Shown one piece after another: positions 28,067 through 36,774 of a stretch of DNA of 64,000 nucleotides (its first letter is position 1; every line of letters starts with the position of its first letter). The notes beneath the pieces are model-generated. The model saw only the letters and a program-made list of their open reading frames with translations, was not told where the DNA came from and did no database searches. Made by a program: the position numbers and the translations under genes. The DNA lies in NCBI RefSeq assembly GCF_002917105.1, contig NZ_PQFZ01000003.1:447578-511577 (forward strand). Reading direction: 5' to 3'. Origin of the DNA: Allobosea psychrotolerans. Its GTDB lineage: Bacteria; Pseudomonadota; Alphaproteobacteria; Rhizobiales; Beijerinckiaceae.

Positions 28067-29818
28067 ATGAAGGCTGCAACCCAGGCGCCAGACGCCTTGA
28101 TCCGAGATTTGCAGCGCTCCTTTGCGGGGGGCTTGGCCTATGCCGGCTTCCTGAGCTTCTGCGTCAATATCCTGCTGCTGACAGTTCCGCTGTTCATGAT
28201 CCAGGTGCAGGAACGCGTCGTGGTCAGCCGCAGCCTGGATACGCTGACCATGCTCCTGGTGATCGCGGTGGGGGCGCTCGCGCTCTATGGCACGATCGAG
28301 TTCATCCGCTCCCTGACCTTCCAGGCGATGGCGAGCATCTTTGCGCGCCGGCTCAACCTTCCTGCGCTGCAGGCGGCGGTCTCGGCCTCGCTCGAGCAGG
28401 GCTCCGGCCAGTCCACGCAGGCGATCCGCGATCTCAACGACATCCGCTATTTCATTGCGAGCTCGGCGATCGCGACGCCGCTGGAGGCGGCCTGGTCGCC
28501 GATCTTCCTGGCGGTGCTGTTCATCTTCCACCCGATCTACGGGCTCGTCGGCGCCGTTTCTCTCCTGATCCTGCTCATCCTCGGCGTGCTCTCCGACGTC
28601 CTGACGCGGCGCATCCTGAAGGAGGCCAACGAGGCGGGCGTGGCCAGCATCAATGAGGTCGGCGCCAGCCTGCGACATGCCGAGACGATCGAGGCGATGG
28701 GCATGCTGCCGGCCTTGGCCAAGCGCTGGCGCGGCCAGCAATTGGCCATGATCGAGCATCTCGACCTCGGCACAAGACGCGGCAAGTTCATCGCCGCGCT
28801 GACGCGCTCCTCGCGCATGACGATGCAGCTGGCGATCTATGCCACCGGCGCCGTGCTGATCATCCGCAACGAGGTCTCGGCAGGCACCCTGATGGCGGCG
28901 AGCATCCTGCTCGGCCGGCTGCTCGCGCCCTTCGATTCGATGATCGGGGACTGGCGGCAATGGGTGCTGGCGGCCTCCGCCTGGAAGCGGGTGCGCGAGC
29001 TGGTGCAGTCGCGCGTCTCGCAGCGCCAGACCGTGCCGACGCCGCGGACGCAGGGCGCTCTCGTCATCGACCGCGTCGTCTTCGCGCCGCAAGGCTCCGA
29101 GCAGACCGTGATCAAGAGCGTCTCCTTCACGCTCGAGCCGGGCGAGGTCCTGGGTATCGTCGGGCCCTCGGGTGCCGGCAAGTCGACCCTGGCGCGATTG
29201 CTCGTCGGCGTGCTCAAGCCGAATGTCGGCGGCGTCTATCTCGACGGCCACAATGTCTTTCTCTGGGAGCGCAGCTCCTTCGGCGACATGGTCGGCTATC
29301 TCCCGCAATCGGTCTCGCTGCTGAACGGCACCATCGCCGAGAACATCGCGCGCATGCGCAATCCCGATCCGCACGCCATCCTGGAGGCGGCGCGCATCGC
29401 CGGCGTGCACGAGCTGATCGGCCGCATGCCGCTGGGCTACGACACCAATGTCAATGACGGCGATTTCAAGCTTTCGGGCGGCCAGCGCCAGCGCATCGGG
29501 CTAGCGCGCGCACTCTACGGCTCGCCGCGCCTGATCGTGCTCGACGAGCCCAACGCCAATCTTGATGCCGAGGGCGAGCAGAGCCTGATCCGTGCGGTCA
29601 ATGCCGCGCGCGAGAGCGGCGCGATCGTGGTGCTGATCGCGCACCGGCCTTCGATCATGCAGGTGGTCGACAAGATCCTGGTGTTGCGCGAGGGCCGCAT
29701 CAACCAGTTCGGCCCGCGTTCGGCGATCGCCGGCATGATCACGCCCGGCGGGCTGGTCGAGATGGAGCCGGGCAAGCAGGCCGAGCAGCCGAAGCCGGTG
29801 CGCGAGGTGACGGCATGA
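28067..29818 (+). CDS. Type I secretion system permease/ATPase (PrtD/AprD-like)
   Basis: A 583-aa inner-membrane ABC exporter half-transporter. The membrane domain (residues about 20-300) has the usual six-helix layout starting LAYAGFLSFCVNILLLTVPLFMIQVQERV. The ATPase domain has Walker A GPSGAGKS (366-373), signature LSGGQRQR (469-476) and Walker B LIVLDEPN (489-496). It lacks the N-terminal peptidase-like domain of HlyB, which places it in the PrtD group that exports proteins with C-terminal uncleaved signals, typically RTX proteins. The likely substrate is the RTX protein encoded two genes downstream. CCGGAG lies before the ATG. The adaptor gene overlaps by 4 bp. Confidence 0.95.
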   Translation: MKAATQAPDALIRDLQRSFAGGLAYAGFLSFCVNILLLTVPLFMIQVQERVVVSRSLDTLTMLLVIAVGALALYGTIEFIRSLTFQAMASIFARRLNLPALQAAVSASLEQGSGQSTQAIRDLNDIRYFIASSAIATPLEAAWSPIFLAVLFIFHPIYGLVGAVSLLILLILGVLSDVLTRRILKEANEAGVASINEVGASLRHAETIEAMGMLPALAKRWRGQQLAMIEHLDLGTRRGKFIAALTRSSRMTMQLAIYATGAVLIIRNEVSAGTLMAASILLGRLLAPFDSMIGDWRQWVLAASAWKRVRELVQSRVSQRQTVPTPRTQGALVIDRVVFAPQGSEQTVIKSVSFTLEPGEVLGIVGPSGAGKSTLARLLVGVLKPNVGGVYLDGHNVFLWERSSFGDMVGYLPQSVSLLNGTIAENIARMRNPDPHAILEAARIAGVHELIGRMPLGYDTNVNDGDFKLSGGQRQRIGLARALYGSPRLIVLDEPNANLDAEGEQSLIRAVNAARESGAIVVLIAHRPSIMQVVDKILVLREGRINQFGPRSAIAGMITPGGLVEMEPGKQAEQPKPVREVTA

Positions 29819-31173
29819 GTGGGCTTCCGATACTGAAAGAGCCTGGCCGGTCGCTCGTTCCGTTCTCGCAAGCCGAGGAGCCAGACGATGAGCGCGTGCC
29901 GACGCTGCGCAGCCTCATCCTGGCCGGAGTGACGGCGATCGCTGTCGGCTTCGGCGGTTTCGGCGCATGGGCGCTGACCGCCCATCTCGACAACGCAGCG
30001 GTCGCGGCCGGCACCGTCATCGTCGACAGCAAGCGCAAGACGGTGAGCCATCTCGAGGGCGGCGTCCTCAAGACGCTGCTCAAGGGCGAAGGCGATCGCG
30101 TCGCCCAGGGCGAGCCGCTGCTGCGTCTGGAGGACGCCCGCGCCAAGGCCGAGCTGCAGCAGCTCCAGGGCAAGCGGGTCGGTTTCGAGGCCAAGCTCGC
30201 CCGGCTCAAGGCGGAACAGACTGGCTCTGCCGAAATCGATTTTCCCGACGATATCGACCGGGCGCAGACGCCGATCGCGCGCGAGGTCATGGTGGCCGAG
30301 CGCACGCTGTTTCGCGCCCGTGCGCAGGTCTATGACGGAAAGATTCGCATCCAGCAGCGCGTCATCGAGCAATATCAGGCCGAATCCGAGGCGCTTCAGG
30401 CTCAGATCGACGCGACGCGCTATCAGCGCACGCTGATCGACGAAGAGACGCGCGTCGTCGGCGAGCTCTATGAGAAGCGCTACGCCAAGCGCACCCAGCT
30501 CGTCGATCTCCAGACCAAGCAGAGCGAGCTGACCGGGCGCGCCGGTGAGATGGCGGCGCGCAAGGCCAAGGCCGAGCAGGCCGTGGCCGGCGCCAATCTC
30601 GAGATTCTCTCGATCGGGCTCGATCGTCAGAGCGAGATCGCCAAGGAATTGCAGGATACGCAGCTGTCGCTGTCGGAAGTGGTCGAGCGGATCATCCAGG
30701 CCGAGGATATCCTGCGGCGTCTCGTCGTTCTCTCGCCGCAAGAGGGTATCGTCGCCAATATCCGGATGCGCACCGCCGGCAGCGCCATCGCCGCGGGCGA
30801 GGCGATTCTCGACATCGTGCCCGAGCATGAGCCGCTGATCGTCGAGGCCAAGGTCGATCCGCGCGACATCGATGTCGTGCGGATGGGGGCCGAAACCCGC
30901 ATCCGGCTCACGGCCTTCAACGCCCGGCTGCTGCCGCCCCTGCTGGCGACCGTCAACTATGTCGCCGCCGATCAGCTCGTCGACGACAAGACCGGCGCGG
31001 CCTACTTCATCGTGCGCGCCGAGATCAGGCCCGAGAGCCTCGCCGAGAATAAAATATCGCTGCAGGCCGGCATGGCGGCCGAGGTGCTGATCGTCAACGG
31101 CTCGCGCCGCGCGGTGGACTATCTGCTCTCGCCCATCACGGACAGCTTCCACCGGGCCTTCCGCGAAGACTGA
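29815..31173 (+). CDS. Type I secretion periplasmic adaptor subunit (HlyD/PrtE family)
   Basis: A 452-aa membrane fusion protein. A short cytoplasmic N-terminus precedes one transmembrane helix (LILAGVTAIAVGFGGFGAWAL), the lipoyl-half motif HLEGGVLKTLLKGEGDRVAQGEPLLRL, a long coiled-coil hairpin (residues about 110-290), the second half-motif LSPQEGIVANIRMRTAG, and the barrel region ending ITDSFHRAFRED, the conserved HlyD-type tail. It should connect the ABC transporter to a TolC-like outer-membrane channel encoded elsewhere. It overlaps the ATPase gene by ATGA. Confidence 0.95.
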   Translation: MSGLPILKEPGRSLVPFSQAEEPDDERVPTLRSLILAGVTAIAVGFGGFGAWALTAHLDNAAVAAGTVIVDSKRKTVSHLEGGVLKTLLKGEGDRVAQGEPLLRLEDARAKAELQQLQGKRVGFEAKLARLKAEQTGSAEIDFPDDIDRAQTPIAREVMVAERTLFRARAQVYDGKIRIQQRVIEQYQAESEALQAQIDATRYQRTLIDEETRVVGELYEKRYAKRTQLVDLQTKQSELTGRAGEMAARKAKAEQAVAGANLEILSIGLDRQSEIAKELQDTQLSLSEVVERIIQAEDILRRLVVLSPQEGIVANIRMRTAGSAIAAGEAILDIVPEHEPLIVEAKVDPRDIDVVRMGAETRIRLTAFNARLLPPLLATVNYVAADQLVDDKTGAAYFIVRAEIRPESLAENKISLQAGMAAEVLIVNGSRRAVDYLLSPITDSFHRAFRED

Positions 31174-31499
31174 TTTCATCAGCAAAAACAAATGTTTAGC
31201 TAAGATTCATCGAATGTCGCATCAATTTTAGACAATTGCTGCGCGCTTATCGTTTTGAATTTCGAGATTATTTTGGAGTGTTTTCCAGATTAAACCGCGA
31301 TATTTAAAGTATAAATCCTGCTGCATCGCAAAATGGTCACAATAAAAGGCTTGCTGCGCTGCACATATTGGCTAATCTTTGGCTTGTCGAGCGATGGCGT
31401 GCTTCTTCAGCGTCATCGGAACGGCACCGAAACCCAGGGGGCGCTGCGGCTTGGTTCCGTAGACCTGGCGGTGCTTTCAGATCGCCTAGGAGGTGACTA
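31174..31499. other. AT-rich promoter region before the RTX gene
   Basis: This 326-bp gap is much AT-richer than the flanking genes. It holds a TATAAA hexamer at 31310-31315 that could be a -10 element, and near the end an unusually strong ribosome site, AGGAGGTGA, ending a few bases before the RTX start. No terminator hairpin is visible. It suggests that the RTX gene has its own strong promoter. Confidence 0.45.
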
Positions 31500-32321
31500 A
31501 TGGCCACGATAGAAGGAAGTGCATTCGACGACTTTTTGATAGGTAGTCGATTCAGCGACGTCATTCACGGCGCCGCGGGGCATGACGTCATTCACGGTGG
31601 CGGCGGAGATGATTTTCTCTTCGGCGACAGCGGCAATGACGTGATTTTCGGTGATGCCGGCGATGACGCCGTCTTCGGCGGCAGCGGCGAGGATGTCCTT
31701 TTCGGGGGGCATGGCGACGACTTCCTGACCGGCGATGCGGGCAATGACGCACTGTTCGGCGATGACGGTTCCGATTTCCTGACCGGTGGAGCCGGCAACG
31801 ACGTCCTGGACGGTGGTTCCGGGGACGACATCCTGCAGGGCGGCGCCGGCAATGACATCCTGCTCGGCGGTGCCGGGGACGATATCCTGCAAGGCGGCGC
31901 CGGCAACGACATCCTGCAAGGTGGTGCAGGTAACGACCTTCTGCAGGGCGGTGCGGGCAATGACGTGCTCATTGCCGGCGCCGGCAACGACATCCTGCAG
32001 GGTGGAGCGGGTGATGACCTGCTGTTCGGCGGCGCGGGCGACGACATCCTTTCGGGTGGCGCTGGCCATGACGTCTTCGTCTTCGCCGGTGGCGGCGGCA
32101 ACGATGTCGTGCTCGATTTCCAGGCCGGCTCGGACATGCTGCAGATCGCCTCGGACATCAACGGCACGGGCGTTCACTCCGCCGAGGATGTGGCGGCGCG
32201 TGCGACGACGGTTGGCGGCAACGCCATCATCGATCTCGGCCATGGCGATACGCTGACCCTCGTCGGCGTCACGGCCGAAGACATCCAAAGCGATCCGCAC
32301 TCCTACTTCTCGGTCGCCTGA
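31500..32321 (+). CDS. Compact RTX (haemolysin-type calcium-binding) protein, probable type I secretion substrate
   Basis: A 273-aa protein made almost entirely of RTX repeats. Twenty consecutive nonapeptides of the type GGxGxDxLx run from residue 15 to about 194 without a break and should fold into a Ca2+-bound parallel beta-roll after export. Only 14 residues precede them, so there is no separate enzymatic or toxin domain. The last 80 residues (VVLDFQAGSDMLQIAS... SYFSVA) match the C-terminal capping/secretion-signal region of RTX proteins. AGGAGGTGA before the ATG indicates high translation. It follows the type I secretion genes and precedes a glycosyltransferase operon, so a structural surface role is more likely than toxicity. 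Confidence 0.93.
   Translation: MATIEGSAFDDFLIGSRFSDVIHGAAGHDVIHGGGGDDFLFGDSGNDVIFGDAGDDAVFGGSGEDVLFGGHGDDFLTGDAGNDALFGDDGSDFLTGGAGNDVLDGGSGDDILQGGAGNDILLGGAGDDILQGGAGNDILQGGAGNDLLQGGAGNDVLIAGAGNDILQGGAGDDLLFGGAGDDILSGGAGHDVFVFAGGGGNDVVLDFQAGSDMLQIASDINGTGVHSAEDVAARATTVGGNAIIDLGHGDTLTLVGVTAEDIQSDPHSYFSVA
31542..32081 (+). repeat. Tandem 27-bp repeats encoding the RTX array
   Basis: Twenty in-frame 27-nt units. Those in the 3' half (about 31800-32060) are nearly identical at DNA level (units of the form GGCGGCGCCGGCAATGACAT...), which points to recent expansion, whereas the 5' units have diverged. Confidence 0.85.
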
Positions 32322-32330
32322 TGAAACTGC

Positions 32331-32355
32331 GACGCCGGCCTTTCCGGCCGGCGTC
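32331..32355 (+). terminator. Hairpin after the RTX gene
   Basis: GACGCCGGCC (32331-32340) and GGCCGGCGTC (32346-32355) pair perfectly around TTTCC, 10 bp after the RTX stop. There is no T-run, so termination may be partial or the hairpin may protect the RTX mRNA 3' end while letting some transcription continue into the glycosyltransferase genes. Confidence 0.55.
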
Positions 32356-32372
32356 GCGCCCTGCTCAGTCGG

Positions 32373-34682
32373 ATGTCGCTCATGCTCACACTTGCGCCCG
32401 CTCAGGCGGTGGACACTGCATCAACGCAGCTCGACCTGTTCCGGCTCAGCGGATCGGTCTTCCTGTTGTCGTGGACGCTCGACGTGCCGTCTTTCGGCCG
32501 TCCCGGTGTCTCGCTGGTCGGTGGCGGCAGGCGCCTGGCCTCGGCTGCGGTCACGCTCGGCCTGAGTGACGGCCGCGAGCGCGTCGTCGTGGCTTTCCGC
32601 CATGGCGGGCATGACGGCATCGTCGCGACGCTCTCCGATCAAGGCACGGCCGCCGATCAAGGCACGGCCGGCGACATCACCGCGCGGTTCGATCCGGCCC
32701 TGGTCCATGGCATGACCGAGCCGGCAGAGATTCTGCGCGACCTGACGCCGAAGGCGAGGCTGGCCCTTGCCAGCGCGCTTGTCGGTCCCTGGCCGTCCCT
32801 GTTCGGCCTGTCCGCAACGGCGAGCTATCTCTCTTTCTTGCGCCAGTTCCTGCTCTGCCTTTCGCCCAAGCCCGCGCCGGCCTTGCCCGTGGCCGCGCTG
32901 GTCGAGGGCAAGGTCCTTGTCGAAACCTCGGTGCAAGGCGGGCTCAGCGCGATCAGATCGATCCACCGGCTCGACAGCGCGGGCCTCAGCCGCCTCGACG
33001 CCCGGCCACGCCTGGGCGCGGTCGACCGGGCCGGGCAGCGAGCCTTGCATTTCATCCTGGATGAGGGGCCGGCGCGCAGTGCAGGTCTGCTCCTGCTCCA
33101 GGGCGAGACCGGTTTCGTCATTCGTGCAGTGCCGGCCCGCCAGGCGGCCCCGTCGCTCGGCCGCTGGTGGGCCGGCAAGTCCAGCACGCGCGACGGATTG
33201 CGCAACTGGATCGTCGAGCAGCTCTCCGGCTTGTCCGAGCAGGGCAGGCTGCTTGCGATCGAGATGCAGCGGCGCTCGCCGCTCGCGGTGCAGAATGTCC
33301 GCCGCAATGACGACCTGCCTTCGGCGGAGCTCGATATCGCGTTATGCAATGCCGGTGGCCTGCTGCTGGGCGGCTGGTTCCGCGATCCCGACGGCCTGCT
33401 CGATCAGATGCTGCTTCATCGCGGCGAGGGGGCCGCGACCCCGATCCTTGACCGCCTGGAGCGCTTTCCGGCGCTGCTGCCGGGAGGTCCCGGCAATGAG
33501 CCACGTTCCGCCACGGGGTTCGCCGCGCTCGTTCCAGGCTATGCGGCCGGGGCGCCGGTTCTGCAACCGCGCTGCGAGCTGAAGCTGAAATCCGGCACGT
33601 CGTTGTTCCTGCGTCCGGCCCTTCAGCCGGCCGATGCGGTTTCCGTCCGCGCCCGGGCGCTCGCCGCGATCCCGCCTCAGCATCTGACGGCCGAGATCAT
33701 GGAGAGGACGCTGGCCCCGATTCTCGCCGCATGCCAGGCGCAGCTGCGCGAGGATCGGCCGGAGCCGCGCATCAAGCGCTTCGGCAAGGCCCCAGTGCGC
33801 CCGGCCGTCTCGGTCGTGATACCGCTCTATCGCGCCTACGAGTTCCTGCGCGTCCAGATTCCGGCCTTCGCGGGGGATTCCTGGTTCGCCGACAAGGCCG
33901 AGCTGATCTATGTGCTCGACTCGCCCGAGCATGAGGCCGAGGTCGCGCATCTCCTGGGCGGGCTTCACCTGGCTTATGGCCTGCCGATGCAGCTCGTCGT
34001 GATGGGCCGCAATGGCGGCTTCTCGGCCGCCTGCAATGCAGGCGCGAACCTGGCGCGCGGCGAGGCGCTGGCGCTGGTCAATTCCGATGTGATCCCGGCC
34101 GGCGACGGCTGGCTGCCGGCACTCATTCGCAAGCTCGACCGGCGCAATCGCGTCGGCGCCGTGGGGCCCAAGCTGCTCTATGACGACGGTTCGCTGCAGC
34201 ATGCGGGGCTCTACTTCAAGCGCGACAGCAAAGGCTGCTGGCTCAACCATCATTACTTCAAGGGCATGCCGGGCCATTACGCTCCGGCGAATGTCGAGCG
34301 GCCGGTTCCGGGCGTCACCGGTGCCTGCATCGTCATGTCCCGGGCGCTGTTCACCGAGATCGGCGGCTTCGACGACGCCTATGTCATCGGCGACTACGAG
34401 GACAGCGATCTGTGCCTGAAGATAAGGCGCGCCGGCTTCAACATCGTCTATGCGCCCAGCGTGGCGCTCTATCATCTCGAGCGGCAGTCGATCTCGAAGA
34501 GCCTCGACTACACGCGCGGCGTCGCCTCGCAGCATAATTCCTGGCTCCAGACGCGGCGCTGGGACGCGCAGATCGAACTGCTGATGGGCGAGATCGACGC
34601 CCCGGCATCGGTGCGCAAGCCGTCCCTGCGGGAGCCCGACATCCTTCCCCGCGCCAATCTCAGGAGAGCGACAGCAGCATGA
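32373..34682 (+). CDS. Glycosyltransferase family 2 protein with long N-terminal extension
   Basis: 769 aa. The C-terminal third (residues about 478-740) is a GT-A-fold GT2 domain: VSVVIPLYRAYEFL opens it, NSDVIP (570-575) is the DxD-type metal site, and GDYEDSDLCLKIRRAGF is the acceptor-side ED motif near GVTGACIVMSRALF. The N-terminal 470 residues are not a known catalytic domain. They include a beta-rich module around residues 320-415 with the motif GGWFRDPD that recurs in other genes of this operon. An 18-bp in-frame duplication gives DQGTAADQGTAG at residues 89-100. It is the first gene of the coupled glycan operon and overlaps the methyltransferase gene by ATGA. Confidence 0.87.
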   Translation: MSLMLTLAPAQAVDTASTQLDLFRLSGSVFLLSWTLDVPSFGRPGVSLVGGGRRLASAAVTLGLSDGRERVVVAFRHGGHDGIVATLSDQGTAADQGTAGDITARFDPALVHGMTEPAEILRDLTPKARLALASALVGPWPSLFGLSATASYLSFLRQFLLCLSPKPAPALPVAALVEGKVLVETSVQGGLSAIRSIHRLDSAGLSRLDARPRLGAVDRAGQRALHFILDEGPARSAGLLLLQGETGFVIRAVPARQAAPSLGRWWAGKSSTRDGLRNWIVEQLSGLSEQGRLLAIEMQRRSPLAVQNVRRNDDLPSAELDIALCNAGGLLLGGWFRDPDGLLDQMLLHRGEGAATPILDRLERFPALLPGGPGNEPRSATGFAALVPGYAAGAPVLQPRCELKLKSGTSLFLRPALQPADAVSVRARALAAIPPQHLTAEIMERTLAPILAACQAQLREDRPEPRIKRFGKAPVRPAVSVVIPLYRAYEFLRVQIPAFAGDSWFADKAELIYVLDSPEHEAEVAHLLGGLHLAYGLPMQLVVMGRNGGFSAACNAGANLARGEALALVNSDVIPAGDGWLPALIRKLDRRNRVGAVGPKLLYDDGSLQHAGLYFKRDSKGCWLNHHYFKGMPGHYAPANVERPVPGVTGACIVMSRALFTEIGGFDDAYVIGDYEDSDLCLKIRRAGFNIVYAPSVALYHLERQSISKSLDYTRGVASQHNSWLQTRRWDAQIELLMGEIDAPASVRKPSLREPDILPRANLRRATAA

Positions 34683-35524
34683 TGGCGACACTGGCCTTGA
34701 GACCCATTGCGCCCGAACCGGCGCTTCCCAGCTGCCCGGTCGGGCCGGAGTTCGACTGGCTGCTGGCCTCGGTCCAGACCAACCGCTTCCTGCCGCATCC
34801 GCCGCCGGACAGCATTTTTGTTGGCGATGGCGATTATCGTGCGATCGGCTCGGAATTCCTCGGTCATTTCGTCCGTCTGGGCCGGTTGTCTCCGACGGAA
34901 CGCGTCTTCGACATCGGCTGCGGCATCGGCCGCATGGCGGTGCCGCTGACGCAGTATCTCGATCCCGAGCGCGGCAGCTATGACGGCGTCGACCCCGTCA
35001 TGGACGGCATCCTGTGGTGTGCGCAGACGATCACGCCGGCCTATCCGCGCTTCCGCTTCCAGCGGCTCGATATCGCCCACCCGCTCTACAATCCGCAAGG
35101 CTCGCTGCCGGGCACGGAGGTGCAGTTCGGCTTCGCCAATGGCAGCTTCGATTTCATCACGATGGTGTCGGTCGCCACCCATCTGCCGCCCGACGAGCTC
35201 ACGGTCTATGTCAACGAGGCTTCGCGTCTGCTGGCGCCCGGCGGCCGGCTTTTCCTCACCGCCTTCGCGCTCGACGGCCAGAGCACGGGGCAGGAGCGCC
35301 TGAAGTTCAAGCGTTGGCAGGATGGGCCGGGCTGGTATGCGATCGAGGAGGCGCCGCTGGCGGCTGCCGGCATCGACGCGGCCTTCCTGCTCGAGACGAC
35401 GCAGAATGCCGGCCTGGCCGTCTCCAGCCTGAGCCGCGGCCATTGGCGCGGGATCAGCGCGGCGCATTACCAGGACCTGCTGATCGCCATCAAGCCGGAG
35501 CGCGGTCCGGAGCGCAGCCTATGA
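34679..35524 (+). CDS. Class I SAM-dependent methyltransferase
   Basis: 281 aa. Motif I is clear (VFDIGCGIGRMAVPL), followed by an acidic strand end (YDGVDPVMDGI) and the post-motif segment FDFITMVSVATHLPPDEL with the post-III sequence ARLLAPGG-like LLAPGGRLFLTAFAL. It probably methylates a sugar hydroxyl or another position of the glycan made by neighbouring gene products. It is coupled on both sides by 4-bp overlaps (34679-34682 and 35521-35524). Confidence 0.85.
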   Translation: MMATLALRPIAPEPALPSCPVGPEFDWLLASVQTNRFLPHPPPDSIFVGDGDYRAIGSEFLGHFVRLGRLSPTERVFDIGCGIGRMAVPLTQYLDPERGSYDGVDPVMDGILWCAQTITPAYPRFRFQRLDIAHPLYNPQGSLPGTEVQFGFANGSFDFITMVSVATHLPPDELTVYVNEASRLLAPGGRLFLTAFALDGQSTGQERLKFKRWQDGPGWYAIEEAPLAAAGIDAAFLLETTQNAGLAVSSLSRGHWRGISAAHYQDLLIAIKPERGPERSL

Positions 35525-36774
35525 CGCGCCGCATCCTCGTCGTCGCGCATAATCACCCGGACCTGCATCCCGGCGGGACCGAGATCTTCGCCCATGACCT
35601 GGCCCAAAGCTATCGCGGGCAGGGCTGCGAGGTGCTGTTCCTGGGCGCCACCAACAGCATTCACCGGCAGCCCCATCCCGGCACCGCCCTCCAGGCGACC
35701 GGCGAGAGCGGCGACGTGCTGCTCTGGAGCGGCCATTTCGACCGCTTCCATCTCAGCCAGATCGACCATTACGGCACGCTGCAGGATCTCGCGACGCTGC
35801 TGCAGGAGTTCCGGCCGGACGTCATCCACATCCACCACCTCGTCCTGATCGGCGCCGAGTTCCTGCCGCTGGCGCGCCGGCTGCTGCCGAACGCGGCGAT
35901 CGTGATGACGCTGCACGACTATTATCCGATCTGCCACCATGACGGGCTGATGGTGCGGCCGACCGACAAGCAGCGCTGTTCCGGTGCCTCGCCGACGGCC
36001 TGCCATGGCTGCTTCCCCGAGATCGGCTCGGATCGCTTCCTGCTGCGCGAGCGCTTCCTGAAGACGCATCTGGCCGCGGTCGATCGCTTCGTCGCGCCGA
36101 GCCACTTCCTGCGCCAGCGCTATCTCGACTGGGGACTGCCCGGCGAGAAGATCGAGGTCATCGCCAATGCCCGGCCGGCGCAGGACGCCGTCGCGCACCG
36201 TCCGACCGAGGGACGCAGGACGAGCTTCGGCTATTTCGGCAACATCAACCCCTGGAAGGGGGCCTTGCCCCTGCTGCAGGCGGCGAAGCTGATGAAGGCC
36301 GCCGGCGAAACCGGCTTCGAGCTGCGCATCCATGGCGGCGCGCCGTTCCAGACCGAAGCTTTCACCACCGCTTTCGGCCAGGCCCTCGCCGCGGCCGGCA
36401 GCGTCGTGACCCATTGCGGTCCTTATCGTCGCGAGGATGTGCCGGCCCTGATGAGCGAGATCGACTGGGTGGTGATGCCCTCGATCTGGTGGGAGAACGC
36501 GCCGCTCGTCATCCAGGAGGCGTTCCAGCATCGTCGTCCGGTGATCACCAGTGGCATCGGCGGCATGGCCGAGATGGTGCGCGACGATGTCGACGGCCTG
36601 CATGTGCGACCGGGCGACCCGGCGCATCTTGCCCGTACCTTGCGTCGCGCGATCGAGGAAGACGGGCTCTGGCAGCGCCTCGTCGACGGCATCGCGCCGC
36701 AGCCCGCAATGGCTGATTGCGCGGCGACGCATCTTGGTCTGTTCGACCGGCTCAAGCTCCAGGTGGCGGCATGA
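35521..36774 (+). CDS. Glycosyltransferase family 4 (paralog of the 39715 gene)
   Basis: 417 aa with a GT-B fold. The N-terminal domain begins RRILVVAHNHPDLHPGGTEIFAHDLA, the loop pattern that binds the acceptor in GT4 enzymes. The C-terminal nucleotide-sugar site is MPSIWWENAPLVIQEAFQHRRPVITSGIGGM. A cysteine-rich insert (CHHDG..., CSGASPTACHGCFPEI) sits at about residues 140-165 and recurs in its paralog downstream; four cysteines plus histidines suggest a small structural metal site, which I infer. It is coupled to the genes on both sides. Confidence 0.87.
   Translation: MTRRILVVAHNHPDLHPGGTEIFAHDLAQSYRGQGCEVLFLGATNSIHRQPHPGTALQATGESGDVLLWSGHFDRFHLSQIDHYGTLQDLATLLQEFRPDVIHIHHLVLIGAEFLPLARRLLPNAAIVMTLHDYYPICHHDGLMVRPTDKQRCSGASPTACHGCFPEIGSDRFLLRERFLKTHLAAVDRFVAPSHFLRQRYLDWGLPGEKIEVIANARPAQDAVAHRPTEGRRTSFGYFGNINPWKGALPLLQAAKLMKAAGETGFELRIHGGAPFQTEAFTTAFGQALAAAGSVVTHCGPYRREDVPALMSEIDWVVMPSIWWENAPLVIQEAFQHRRPVITSGIGGMAEMVRDDVDGLHVRPGDPAHLARTLRRAIEEDGLWQRLVDGIAPQPAMADCAATHLGLFDRLKLQVAA

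Noticed and set aside
27932..31191. Two long - strand open frames opposite the type I secretion genes
   Set aside because: They are shadows of the PrtD- and HlyD-type genes, whose Walker motifs and membrane layout are unambiguous on the + strand.
31542..32081. Regular short repeats resembling a CRISPR array
   Set aside because: The 27-bp units are in frame, abut each other without variable spacers and encode RTX nonapeptides, so they are coding repeats.
28067..32321. Haemolysin/toxin operon with an acyltransferase (HlyC-type)
   Set aside because: No HlyC-like gene or pore-forming domain is present, and the RTX protein is repeat only.
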